Positions 24,001 to 35,621 of a stretch of 64,000 nucleotides of DNA are shown in pieces. This DNA comes from Siphonodentalium dalli (lineage: Eukaryota; Mollusca; Scaphopoda; Gadilida; Siphonodentaliidae). Below the pieces are notes generated by a model that worked only from the letters and a program-made list of their open reading frames with translations, had not been told where the DNA came from and did no database searches. The stretch lies in NCBI GenBank assembly GCA_032622095.1, contig CP136065.1, positions 204,674,618-204,738,617 on the forward strand. Direction: 5' to 3'. Position numbers and translations under genes: made by a program. Numbering within the stretch: the stretch's first letter is position 1; the number at the start of each line of letters is the position of its first letter.

Positions 24001-27000
24001 GCCATCTAAATGTCATGTTAACCCTTTGATGATTAGATACTTATCTGATTGTTCACTTTATTTCGATGGTCAGATCAGAAAATAAATTCCAACAGTCAGA
24101 ATCATCTTACTTTATGACACAGTTTTCTCGGTCCACACAGATTGGGATATCGGTTGATGCCGTTTTGGACTGAGTCATCTCCTGTTACTCTTCTATAACC
24201 GACTTTACGCCTAAAATCGTGGGCCTTTCCCCAAGCATTATGATATCAAACATGCATATATCAACAGTCTGTTGAATGTCAAAGCAACAAGATTTAAAAG
24301 AAAACAAAGCCTTGTTTTCCAGAGATGTCTTTGCCACGCTATCATAAAATGTGTGTAAAAAATATGTTAAACGATTGTATCATCACTTTACCTTTTTTAT
24401 ACGCCCTTTTGAAAAAAAGGCCGTATTATAGTATTGGTCTGTCCGTCCGGGCGTCCGTTAACCTGTTGTCCGGATGATAACTTTAGTTAGAGTGAACCAA
24501 AATTTGGTATGTGGGTTTATTAGCCGAAAAGTAAGTTCAAGTTTGAATTTGGGTTCCGCCCGCCAATTTTCACCGGAGTTATGCCCCTTATTTAACGTTT
24601 TTTGACTTGGAAAATCCTTGAAATTTGTTGTCCGGATGATAACTTTAGTATAGTTTATCGGAATGAATCCAAATTTGGTATATTACTTTCTCCCACCAAA
24701 ACACAGGTCAAGTTCGAACTTGGGTTCTGTCCGACCATTTTTGGCAGAGTTATGCCCCTTTTTCGACTCAGAAAATTCAGTTTTTCTTATGTTTTTTGGT
24801 TTCCGGATGATAACTCGATTTTGGAATGTTTATATGCAAAACCTGTTTTTTTGTGGATTACATATATCAAAATACAGCTCAAGTCCGAATTTCGTTTTAA
24901 TCCGATAATTTTTGCGAGAGTTATGGCCCCTTTTTTTGACTTAGAAAATCCCTGAAATTTGTTGTCCGGATGATAACTTTACTAGAGCTTATCGGATTCA
25001 ATGATAATTTGGTATATTACTTTCTCCCACCAAAACACAGGTCAAGTTCAAATTTGAGTTCCGTCCGCCAATTTTTACCAGAGTTATGCCCCTTTTTTTA
25101 CCAGTTTCCGCCGACCCAAGAGAGGGCGTATATTGCATGCCCAGCGTAGCTCTTGTCTATCAATGTACATGATATATTATTTTGAAGACAATCACGGCCA
25201 TGTCAGATTATTAATTGATCTCATTCAGAGGTTTACGTAAATGCCGGGGCCCCACATGTACGTGTAGTAACAGTAGTATGTATTTTGAATGCAAGTCCAA
25301 TATAGAAGAGTAATAGGACAGGACTCTGTCCAAAAAGAGCATCAACCCAACCGATATCTCAAGTAGTGAAGCGGACGGAACCGATTTCAGAAAGTTTGGT
25401 CCATCGGGACCACACACAAGCTTGTGATACATCATTTTGAAGGTTTTGACATTCCGCAGCGGGTAGAACCCGGTGTGAAATATACAAATGATGCAAAAGA
25501 TGATTTTTAGCGGATTAAGTGCCAAAATTCAGCAAAAATCCGGCAAAATGAGAAATAAAAGTATAGAAACGCGAACATTTTGCGCTACAATATTGTAGTC
25601 TACATACCTCTAGATATTTACTATGATAGTGTTACGATTTCTCTGATATAACGAAGATTTTTTTAGATTTATTGTAAAAATAGACAAAACAGGCCAATTT
25701 TTCATTTTTTTTGCGTCACTTAATAGGCGATAGATCAATATTGTTTTGACTAGAGATATCGTATATGGTCCAGAAAAGTGCAGATATATACCGCATACGA
25801 CAATATGCTGAATATGTCGTTATATTTAACACGTGCTGTGTTATGTAACATTATTTCAACCCTCGCCCCAAAATTCAGCAAAAAGTCTGTTTTAGGGAAT
25901 TCGTCACAAATGAATACAAAAGCACAGGTATTTGGGATATTTTTGTGCTACGATATAGTAGGTTACATACTTTTAAATACAAAGTATTGAAATGCCATGA
26001 TTGCGGTGATAGATGTAAAAATATCTTAAATTTACTTGGAAAAAAGACAAAAAATCATTCATTTTCAGTTGTTTCGCCCCTCTTAATAGGCGATTATTCA
26101 ATATTCCATTGAATGGAGATCCCGTATATAATTAGAAACTTGCGGAAATATATACCGCATACCGGGTATGATTGTTGGATAAAGATATCATTCTTCATCC
26201 TAGATGCTATGTGGTGGTTGATTGTGTCACCCCCCCCCCCCCCCCCCCCCCCCCCCCAAAATTCAGAAGAAAATTTCGGTATGGCAGAATACAAAAGCAC
26301 AACAACTCTGATTATTTTGTGTTATTATATTGCAGTCTAGCCACTTCGAGATATGCATTGTCATAACGCCATGGCATCATTTACAGATCCCAATATTTTT
26401 TAGTGTTCTGGTGAAAGTAGACCAAAAATCGTGAAATTTAAACTTGTTTTGCCCCTCTACATGGGTGATAATTCAATTCCATTTTGAACAATAATCCAGG
26501 ACAAACTCTCAAGAGTTGACGAGACACATCGGATTGTATCATCTTCTGTCGTATTTGTTTGGTTACATTATTGCACACCTCGCCCCAATAATATAATACA
26601 TCGCAAGATGAGACAAACACAGAATATTCCTATATACATTTATGAATTATACACGCACCTTATCAAGCTGGGCTTTTGATAGTTACATCATTGTATATGT
26701 TTGCTTCGCATAATATAGCTTCACAGTTGTATAAGATTATACGTATTGGGAGGTTTAGTGAATGTTAATAGCCAGGTTCAGCCACACATACATGTAACTT
26801 GTATTAAATGTGTGTCATTGCCAACGAAATCACCTGACTCACATGACCATTCCGCCAACACTTACTGTATCAAACAACCGTTTAGACGTTTTGTGTCAAT
26901 TGTGCAGCATTGCGAAATGTGCATTAGAGAGGTGTCCAATCGTTATGGCAATCAACGAACCTGTGTTTAGTGAACTTTTGTTAAATTCTTCAGAAGCGGT

Positions 27001-30000
27001 GACCACGCCGTTACTTTTCCCAAAAGGGTTGTTGGTATGACTTCCGTTACATATCATAGGTCGTCTGCACCCTGGAACCGGTGGGAGCCAAAGTTTGTAT
27101 CTGGGTGCAGAAATGTTTTCCAATGCAGGCGCATAGCCTACTCTTCTTCGATACACATTGAGGGTTTTTAACGTCCAATGGGCATGAACTACCCACGAGA
27201 CAGCACAGCCATTAAGGTGAGCTCGCGATCTCACCACATCAACAATACTGTACAAACAGTATAAACGCTGTCTTTCTGTGGCTGTCCTATCTGGGAGTCA
27301 TCATCCACGATTTTGCCCTATGGGGACCTTCCCACAGTATTGTGGGGTGTTGATGCGTCACGACCATCTTGGTCACAGCCATCAAATCGAGCCTTGTCAT
27401 CAACCTTGCGATGCTCTTCAAATCTATCTATCGTCCTTGAATCTTGGGGTACCCATGGCGCCGTTTCTGGGTTGGGCCATATTTCTTGGAATATGATGAG
27501 GAACAGATGCCGTAATATCTCCAAGGCCTTGATCATTACATGTCGAATTTCTCTGGCCATGTATGGCTGTCAATGTGTCAGGAAGAATATTTTTCTCCTG
27601 TCTATTTGATTTCCATTCAAGATAGGGTGGTTTTGGTTCAGCTCTTTGGAACTCATCCCCATTGCTCATGGTAGCAGAAACTACTGCTGTATTGCCATGT
27701 GATCGTGGATACCCATAGGTTCGGTAAGCTTTCTGGGCATTTGTGAATTTCCAGAACTTCCAGGAGTCACATGGCATATTCTGCCAATCAGATTCTGTGT
27801 TCTCTCCCATAGCTGGTGCCTTATCCGTGCTGCTTATCGCGGTATAAGTGGGCTTGTGAGTCGTGATCCTCAGTTTCAATAGTTCCAATTCCTTCTGGGG
27901 AATTTGTGTCGATGTGCTCTGAAACGTGACGAGAAGATACTATCTCTGGCAGAGTTTCCAATAAGTCAGAAGACACAACTCGGTATGCCTTGTTGGTTTC
28001 GTTGGACTCAATGATCAGCAGCTCGCGTGCAACATCATTTATGTAACATATGACATATGTCCACGACAATATGATGCTTTCTTATAGCGGTTAGGCTTAT
28101 GTCAACCACTATCATGCATTGTTTGATAGTATCATCTTCGACCACTGTCTCACATTCTGCTGCACCATAGTAATCCATTTTTATTCCATTTATTGTCTCC
28201 AAATCACCATATAGATAGGTATCCAGTTTGGGTTTATCTTCCGATAAGTAGTGATACAGTTTCTTTGAGAGCATGTGGAAAATGTTGCGCCAGTACCAAT
28301 TAGAAACCTCACTGGCTGCCCATAGAGATGGCAATCTAAATACAGGCCTCCCCCTTCAGAAGAGCTGTATCTAACAAACTCCTTGGAGTTAGGATGTCCA
28401 CTTGTGATCTGCTGGTCTCCCCTTCCACGATAGGCATTAGGACACATGTCGCGTGGATTGTGAGAAGTTCTGCATCTGGTGCGTTCTTTGTATTCGTTTG
28501 TGCTATAATCAGAATTATCATTATAATTCTGTCTCCATTGTCTATCGCCACGACAGTCACTCCAGGACTCATTTGTGTTACTCTTTTTCTCCTTGTTTTG
28601 GTTCTCCAAGTTTGTCATTCTTTGTGTAATCTCCCCATTACTCATCTTCACATCAGTCAACATTTGTTTTATCTCCTTCATCTCAACGATGGACTGTGAT
28701 GTCTGGGGTGGTTGTGAGCTATCCTGAGTTTTCCCATTAGAACCAGTTTGGGGCTTCAGTTCATATATTATCTTTTTGGGTTCTTCAAACTCGATATTTT
28801 TGCTTTGTGCTGGGTCTGCTTCATTTACTGCACTAGCATAGTCTTTAGACTTGACAAAAGCGTCTAATTCAACTGCATGTCTTATGCTCTCACCAAGAGA
28901 GCCTGGTCGTGCTTGTTTTACCCTGAGTCGTATATCTGGATCATACAACCCACCAATGAATTGGTCCTTTGCCAAGGTGTCTCTCAATTCATGTGATGGA
29001 GTATGATATGCCATATTGGCCAGACGTCGGATGCTTTGTCCCAATTCAGTTAGGCTCTATCCTGCCCTTTGTCGTCGTTCACGCAATTGTACCATATACA
29101 AGTCAGTCTGGCTTTTGGCAGCAAATCCGCCTTCTATTGCAGCAACAAGAACGTTGTAGTCTTCTTCTCGTCCTGGGAGTAAGTCGCCGAGTATTCCTTG
29201 AACCAATCCTCTCAAGGATGTGCATAGACAAGGCCCTTGTCCCATCCATTTATTTTTGCACAAATTTCAAAGTGTGCTTGGTAATCTAACCATGATCTTG
29301 TGCCATCATAGCTATCTAGTGTTACAAATTGTTTTCGTTTTTCACCGGATTTTCTAGGAATATTTCGGCTCGGGTGGTATTTAGCGCACTACATCACCAT
29401 GCATGCCTACCGTAGGTTATCATTTGCTGTGTTGGCACTCGACAGCTTACGCGTAATAACTTACTGCACATATGAATTACGAATATGATGCTACAGGTAC
29501 ATCACTAGAATATGTGTTCTTTCTATCAGTTGTCGATTTTCAATATCTCATCTGTAGCTACGATTACGGATTCGAGTAACCCCAAGTATATGGGCACGCA
29601 AGCTTTGCATGCATTCATCTATTGTACAGCTGACAACATTTATTTTTTTGGTGAGGGGTGACACAATCTTACACAAACAGCACCTATCGCAAAGGATGAC
29701 ATAACTGACTTATGAACATATGCCGTGAACATTTCCACAAATTTCCAGAGTACTTCTGAGATCCCTTGTCAAAGCAATATTGAATTATCACCCATTAAGA
29801 GGGCAAAACAATTAAAAATCAACATTTGTTTTTGTCTATTTTCACAATAAATCTGACATTTTGCCATCTATCAACGAAATCATGGCGTTACCATACTTGT
29901 TATCTATAAGTATGTAGACCGCTATATCTTAGCAGGAAGATATCCCAAATTATCTGATTTTTTATTTCGTTCTGCCGATTTTCCCCAAAACAGTTACTTT

Positions 30001-33000
30001 TTGCTGAATTTTGGGGTGATGGGTGAAACAATCCTACTTAAGACATCACTTATTGAATATGTTGACATAAACAAAATGTTGCCATATGCGGAATATATCT
30101 CCGCATTTTTGGTCTATTTTTACAAAAAATCTCAGAAATCTTGATAACTTTCAACGAAATCGAGCACTATCATATTAGATATATAGAAGTAGGTAGAATA
30201 CACTATCTTGGCATAAAAAAATCGCGTTTGTCTACAGTTGCGTCGCTCTCAGCCGCATTTATAAAAGATAGTGATTTTTGCTGATTTTTTGCGCTTAAAC
30301 CTCTCAAAATCATCTTTTGCATTATTTGCATATTTCACACCGGGTCCTATCCGGTGCACAATGTGATAACCTTCAAAATGATGTATCACAAGCCCGTGTG
30401 TGGTGCCGATGGACTAAACTCCTACTTCTAGTGACCTTTTTGAGTTTGTCCGCTCTACTAAAGCTGTTGTACCCGAGAATACTTCATCTATATAGTGCAT
30501 TGACCCAAAATGAAACATCATACACAACCAGACTTAAACATCCACTGTTTTCTGGGGAACTTTGGTTTACAAATCAATCTGGTTATTCTGCAATGAATTA
30601 TATTATTAAACTCACCAAATGACGTTCAACTTCTTTAGAAGCCAGTGATTCTTCCAGCGATTGTAGCTCTTCAAGCGTTTCCACTGGCAGATCAATTGTC
30701 ACTGAAGAAACCTATGATATAATAATAACAATATTAGGTTCTGTCAAGAGTAAATTGGTAAATACTCACATCATTAAACACCAAGCATAGACCAAAACTA
30801 TTCAATGAAATCAATTAATAAAACAACTTATCATTGGTTATGATGCTAATAACTTGTTCAAATCGCACAAAACGGTAATCTGAGCACATATGCTGTATAT
30901 ATACTAGTTACACACAAAATAGGTAATATGAGAATAAAAAGCATGTAAAACAGCTGTTATTATACAAGTATAGGATAACCATTGCTGTGGGTTGGTGTCG
31001 GTCTTCCTACATTCAGTCTTGGATCATTAAATTCCTAACCTACAAACTTCATCTAATAAAATTCCAAACTTCTTCTGCAGATCGGAGTGACATCAATTTT
31101 TAGTCGAGTTTTTTTCCAAAACTCGACTTATAGTTTGATGAGGGACGGTGGGCCGCGGGCGGGCGGGTGGGCGGGCGGCCGGCCGGCGTGTTTTGCTTAT
31201 AACTCAACAGTTTATTGACGGATTAAAAAAAAATTTGGTGTGTGAGTACATATCCATGCTCGTAAGCTGCAGACTCGTTAGCGCGATAACTTCAACAAAC
31301 GTTATCCGATTTGATTGAAATTTGGTATATAGGTGTCTCCCAAGAATATCTCGGTTGAGTTCGAAAACCGGCCTCGTCCGATAAAATTTGATAGAGTTAT
31401 GGCCCTTAATTAGTCATTTTTCACGAATTTTCAGCTCGTTAGCGCGATAACTTCAACAAACGTCCTCCGATTGTTTAAAATTCGGAATAGACATACTTGC
31501 CAAGAATATTTCGGACGAGTTCGAAAACCAGCCTGGCCCGATAAAATTTGATGGAGTTATGGCCCTTAATTAGTCATTTTTCGATTTTACCTATTAATTA
31601 GTCTACCGATACTGATGCACACCAATTGGCGGTAGCCACCGGCGGTAAGCCACCGAAAACGAGACACAGCATCTCTGATGCCACCTCTTGTTTTAGAATT
31701 CTCTTGGTTGAGATCTTACATGCTTTTATCCAATGCTTTATGATTATAGATCTACCATATTCCATGGCACTATGACTACACTATTATATGGCTTATGGCT
31801 TAAAGGTTTAAAAAATACAATATTTGCAAGTCTATTTTCAGATTCCATCAATAGACGGCTACATATGTTGCCAACTACCTGAATGCCAAATTGTCCCTCG
31901 TCGTATCAATAGTCGAGTTGACATAAACTCGACTAAAAATCGTTCATATGAAAATTACTATGGCAGTGTAAATATAAATCTAGGAACTGTTGAGAACTAG
32001 CTGTTGAATCCTGTTTAATTTAAAGAAAATATTTATATTTACCACATCTCGCTCATCTCGCTGATCGATTAACTTCTGCAGAGTCGATCATAGCCACTTC
32101 ATTTCTTCCTTTTGCTGCTCTTGATTTTCGAGAATTTTGATCATTAGAGCTGTAAAAAGAAATTGTAATGATACAATATAACATAGCACCACAGTCAACA
32201 CATACATGTAAATGTTTATGTATACCGAGATATTTGAATATGAAGATCATATTAGGCTGATTGAAAAAATACCCTAGAGTTTCAACATCAGATGTTTTAT
32301 TATTATAAATATTAAACGAAACGGTGTGTTATAAGGCCATATTCTGATGGGACAGAGGCTTACCTCATTATGTTTCTATGAATTGTGGATTGAAGATTCA
32401 AGTGTGCCATATCAATGAACTACCCGTGCATGTACTAAAATGCAAATGCTAAAACTGCATGCAAAGCCATCCATGAGAATACAAAAATCACAAAGCACAG
32501 AATGTTCAATTTCAATATTAGCTATGTTTATATAATCACATATTAAATCAAGACATGTTTCTGTTTCATGATAAATAACTCAAAAAAGTCTGAATCTGAT
32601 ATCAAAGCAAACTAGCTTGAGATCCACTATCTATGCAAACATGAATTGCATATTAGAATCTAATACTCTTCTGCAATCACTGAACATGATTAGGTCATAA
32701 ATTATTTCTAAGACACATTATGGACGCTGGTGAAACTGATAATTTAGTACTTAAGTGTTATGCCAACCTGGGGAATGTAGCATTCTACTAACATCAGCGA
32801 AAAATTTCAAAGAAATAGACCATACCATAAACACACAAATGATTTTGCCATTGAGAGTCATTCCATTTAATTAAAGATATCAGAAATACTGTGTGTTGTC
32901 AATTTGGATTGGATCAATATTTGTAAAAATAACTACTTTTAGCAAGATTATTCTCCATTTCTATTTGATCACCATACCGGAGTGTTTCACATCACTTTTA

Positions 33001-34477
33001 TCACTTACCTTTTTCATTCAATCGCTCAAAACGGCTGTAAGGCTGTGTTTGAATCGATGGTAGACTCGGAGGTGATGGTGATCTCCGAGGTGATGGTGAT
33101 CTCCGAGGTGATGGTGGTCGAGATCTCTTGGCTGCTGGTTTTGATCGGCTGAATGCATCAGACACCTTGATTACTTCCTCTGATGACACCAGGACTCTTG
33201 GCTTGACACTGTAGACAGGAATAGATATTTTTTTCAATGGGTATTCAAATTTTTCGACACTTGTTATTTAACAGTGTACTGATTAATGCTTACCAGTACA
33301 TGGCTTCGACAGTCAAAATATGCAATATGTATTTAATTGGTTATTTCAATATTTGCGTTATTGTCTGTCATATTGTCTTAACATGGACAATGTGGAAGCT
33401 ATCAATTAATAAATATTTTATTTATTAGCAGCGTTCAACTGAACCTAACTATAAACTGGAAGCAATGTATCGCTGATAAATAATACAACACTCTGAAACT
33501 GTTGGGAGCCCGTGGATTATAATGCAATGTATGGAAGGTCTGAGCCTAAAACCTATCTAAACGTGGTGATGAACTCTTGACTTTCAGTAACGTAAAACTA
33601 TAAACAGACCATGTCTTTTGTATAGAAAATGTGAAATCAAACTTTTTATATATACATATAGCATTAATGACATGGGAAAACCGGAGTGCAGCTTAGAGCG
33701 AAATAGTTCGTTGGCATTTTTACATTGATTATAAACAGACCTTGTTCTGAGGATTTATATATGTTTTAGAGCTAGAATATATATCATATTACGAATTATT
33801 TTAGTGAATTATACACGATAAAAACGTTCTGAAATCACAATGACGTCATTAAGGCCGGTTGACGTCCCTAGTTACCTGCGCAATTTGCATATCAAATTAC
33901 GTCATAAAAGTAGTACTAACCTAATAAAGCTACGTTGACCTAATAAAGCTACATTGACGTAATAAACGTAACGTTTATTAGGCAGGCTTTATGTAGGCAA
34001 TAAATGTAGTGAGCGGTGGATAAATCCATATATTACTCCACCACTATAAATTTAAGATTTTAATAAGAATCTGAAGTTTTGAGATGGTTACTTTTTTTGA
34101 GCAACTGGGCAAGCTGACTTATGGCCAACTTAAACGGCCACAATGTTCTTATTTGTCGACTACCGTAAATGTTAGATATTTGTTCATATTAAGGCAAATA
34201 AGCTACCGGTATGGGAAATTAATACATGCAAGGCTGTTTATTTATGCAGGCAATTTAACCTGTAAAATCACCATCTGTTTAATACATGACAAATTTATTG
34301 CAATATCGAGGACAATTTTCCAAGTGTAGTCACCATGTCTCCTTCACGTTTAAAGTAAAATGATACACAAAAGAAAAGTAAACTAACCGTTTTCGCTTTG
34401 GAGATGATCCTGCCCTGATGCGACATCAGACACTGTCTCTGATTTCTTCATCTTTGAATATGCTTTTGTGTAGTTAT
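21035..34477 (-). CDS. DUF4806-domain protein, six or more exons, N-terminus not found
   Basis: Exons read on the minus strand: 34477-34388, 33208-33009, 32149-32043, 30711-30616, 22912-22741 and possibly 21103-21035. The first encodes NYTKAYSKMKKSETVSDV. The second is an SR-rich linker (three RRSPSP-type repeats from an 18-bp repeat). The third is a coiled-coil-like Glu/Gln segment. The fourth has LPVETLEELQSLEESL and the fifth HIGGNMIKDVIRNIL, then LAPTMNLTGI and KKEAFS. The last two match the DUF4806 pattern of an IGG turn, an ILxxxxxxxLA helix and N.TG..KKAF. Splice sites are strong and exons 2 to 5 agree in phase. Oddities: exon 3 has an in-frame TGA (32088-32090) where sense continues; exon 1 to exon 2 does not agree in phase, so an exon may be missing; the final exon reads plausibly in two frames. 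The function of DUF4806 is unknown. It may be a damaged member of a multicopy family. Confidence 0.7.
21398..22247. mobile_element. hAT-like MITE with CAGGGTTT termini
   Basis: The left end CAGGGTTTTCGCTA and the inverted right end CAGGGTTTCCGCTA differ at one of 14 positions. ACTG abuts both ends, shorter than the 8 bp usual for hAT, so the superfamily is tentative. The ORFs inside (21583-21982) have no motif. Confidence 0.6.
22540..22734 (-). repeat. Dispersed repeat R1, copy 1
   Basis: It shares ATAATCTAACACAAATGATTT and a Thr-rich GAGAGTCATTGCATTT stretch, plus the CGGGTGCATGAAATT end, with the copies at 32710, 38451, 39185 and 40595. It ends right at the splice donor of the DUF4806 exon 22912-22741. 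Confidence 0.6.
23020..23310 (-). mobile_element. tRNA-derived SINE
   Basis: On the minus strand the head has an A-box-like GGTAGAGTGCCAGG and a B box GGTTCGAACCC, the pol III internal promoter. A conserved middle follows, and the tail runs GACGATAAACCCTAACAAAC, a 3' end seen on molluscan SINEs. It lies in the large DUF4806 intron, in the same direction as the gene. Confidence 0.6.
24393..25157 (+). mobile_element. Pearl-like element, copy 2
   Basis: Near-identical over long stretches to 15798-16753 at both ends, but with fewer internal units and a shorter CCGT microsatellite. The change in unit number between copies is typical of internally tandem elements. It lies in the DUF4806 intron. 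Confidence 0.75.
26230..26257 (+). repeat. Poly-C tract (28)
   Basis: Uninterrupted C run in the left fold-back arm. It produces polyproline and polyglycine ORF artefacts on both strands. Confidence 0.95.
27821..29345 (-). pseudogene. Gypsy-type LTR retrotransposon gag-protease remnant
   Basis: The minus strand opens with a gag capsid-like region (YDGTRSWLDYQAHFE, then LRGLVQGILGDL and YMVQLRERRQ), followed by LGQSIRRLANMAY and AKDQFIGGLYDPDIRLR, typical of Gypsy gag. A Gln/Asn/Ser-rich linker and a degraded zinc knuckle (RCRTSHNPRDMCPN) follow. The protease starts GQPVRFLIGTGATFS and continues in another frame past 28200. Defects are a frameshift near 29225, an in-frame TAG at about 29057, a frameshift near 28275, and Gly in place of the catalytic Asp of DTG. 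Frames further left (27888-26900) show no reverse transcriptase or integrase motif, and no LTRs were found. It is a dead fragment inside a fold-back element. Confidence 0.8.
31096..31940. mobile_element. TIR element with internal tandem units (TTTTTAGTCGAGTT)
   Basis: The 15-bp ends ATTTTTAGTCGAGTT (31096-31110) and its exact reverse complement (31926-31940) enclose a G/C-rich microsatellite (31141-31192). Inside are two copies, about 165 bp apart, of a unit with GCGCGATAACTTCAACAAACG and GAGTTATGGCCCTTAATTAG. It lies in a DUF4806 intron. Confidence 0.75.
32710..32998 (-). repeat. Dispersed repeat R1, copy 2
   Basis: It ends GTGTTTCACATCACTTTTA, directly beside the splice donor of the DUF4806 exon 33208-33009. 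Confidence 0.6.
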
Positions 34478-35613
34478 CTACAAATTAAACCAATTATATC
34501 TGATTATATTGGCTTTTTGCATTGAGGTGAGAACTAAAGGTAAATATACCCCGCTGGACATTGGCACCACGTTGTATTTGCCGTTCGGCCTCGGTGTCAG
34601 AGTTTGTAACTGCAGTTGAGCACCGCGGCTGAACGCCAAGTACACCGTGGCCAAACATCAAGTACACTCTGCCGTGACTGTGGCCGAAAGGCAATTACGC
34701 AGCGGCCAAATGGCATGTAAACCAACAGTTAGATATCGATCTGGTTTGTATCTTCTTTTTTCAGTTTAATGAATGTACACTGTGGCAACTGCATGTACAC
34801 CATGGCCGAATGGCAAGTACACCGCGGCCCAACTGTAGTTAGCCGGTGGAGCTGCAGTGTAGTTGCAATTCAGATGTGGTGGCAACGCTGACCGTACCGC
34901 GGTTAAGTGGACACTTGTTTTGTCCAGCAGGGTATACATGTATGTACCGGTATTCTAAATATACTAATTGAAATGCATATAGCAATGACCACAAATTAAA
35001 TTATTTTGCTGAGCTACATAATGTAGCACAGATTAATATCAATTTAATTGTATGTAAATATTTACTGAAGCAATGTACATTAATCATTTTAAACATTGTC
35101 CACTGTACACAGAATGAATGTACCATATAATTTATATGTATCTATATAATGCCGGATTGGCTTTCCATGTTAAATGGGTAAGCTTTTCAATTAAGATATC
35201 ACCCAACATGGCAGTGTACATGTACCTGCTGAGAAAAATAATAAATATGTCTAGTACCGGTATGGTTTGACTCCATCATAGAAATTAAGGAACATGGCAT
35301 GTACCATTAACATCATGTAATCAAGCGGTAAGAGAGTGAAAAATGATTTGGGAATAGATGATGTAAATCAGACGAGAGCCGTGTTTTAAAATATTATGTT
35401 GAATACATTGCGGTATTTACCTATGGTATATAGCACTTTAATATTGTGATATGTCCAAGTCTTTAAATTCGGAGTGATGTTTTGCTTTCTTGGTGCAGTC
35501 ATCAGTCGGCCAGTAGGTGTTGCCTCTAGTCTCCGATGTGAGTTTAAGCCATCTCGAACTTACAATGCTGACAGGCCTTTTTTTTTTCTTCATAGAATTC
35601 AACAACATGGTAC
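34478..35613. other. No gene; MITE plus AT-rich DNA
   Basis: Expected to hold the N-terminal exon(s) of the DUF4806 gene, but none was recognised. The MITE at 34547-34932 is listed separately. Confidence 0.35.
34547..34932. mobile_element. MITE ending GTCCAGCAGGG, with internal GGCCGAATGGCAAGTACAC repeats
   Basis: The left end CCCGCTGGAC and right end GTCCAGCAGGG are inverted, and TATAC flanks both. Inside, variants of GGCCGAATGGCAAGTACAC recur. A partial second copy lies at 38285-38450 together with 60 bp of the same left flank, so flank and element were duplicated together. Confidence 0.6.
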
Positions 35614-35621
35614 ATGTGCGT

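Larger units (their letters stand above)
25265..30550. mobile_element. Second fold-back element, arms >1 kb with ~350-bp subunits
   Basis: 25265-26590 and 29645-30550 pair as inverted, diverged arms. Landmarks are GATACATCATTTTGAAGGTT / AACCTTCAAAATGATGTATC, TTTCACACCGGGT and GGGTGATAATTCAAT / ATTGAATTATCACCC. Within the left arm the AAAATTCAGnAnAAA unit recurs near 25525, 25870 and 26258. The centre holds a Gypsy gag-protease relic. The whole element sits inside one DUF4806 intron. Confidence 0.7.

Noticed and set aside
26094-26366. ORFs with polyproline or polyglycine (also at 10909-11151, 11829-12089 and 46876-47167)
   Set aside because: Caused by poly-C/poly-G tracts; no supporting signals.
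26896-27888. ORFs of 80-154 aa on both strands left of the Gypsy relic
   Set aside because: No reverse transcriptase, RNase H or integrase motif in any frame; overlapping frames on both strands suggest chance openness.
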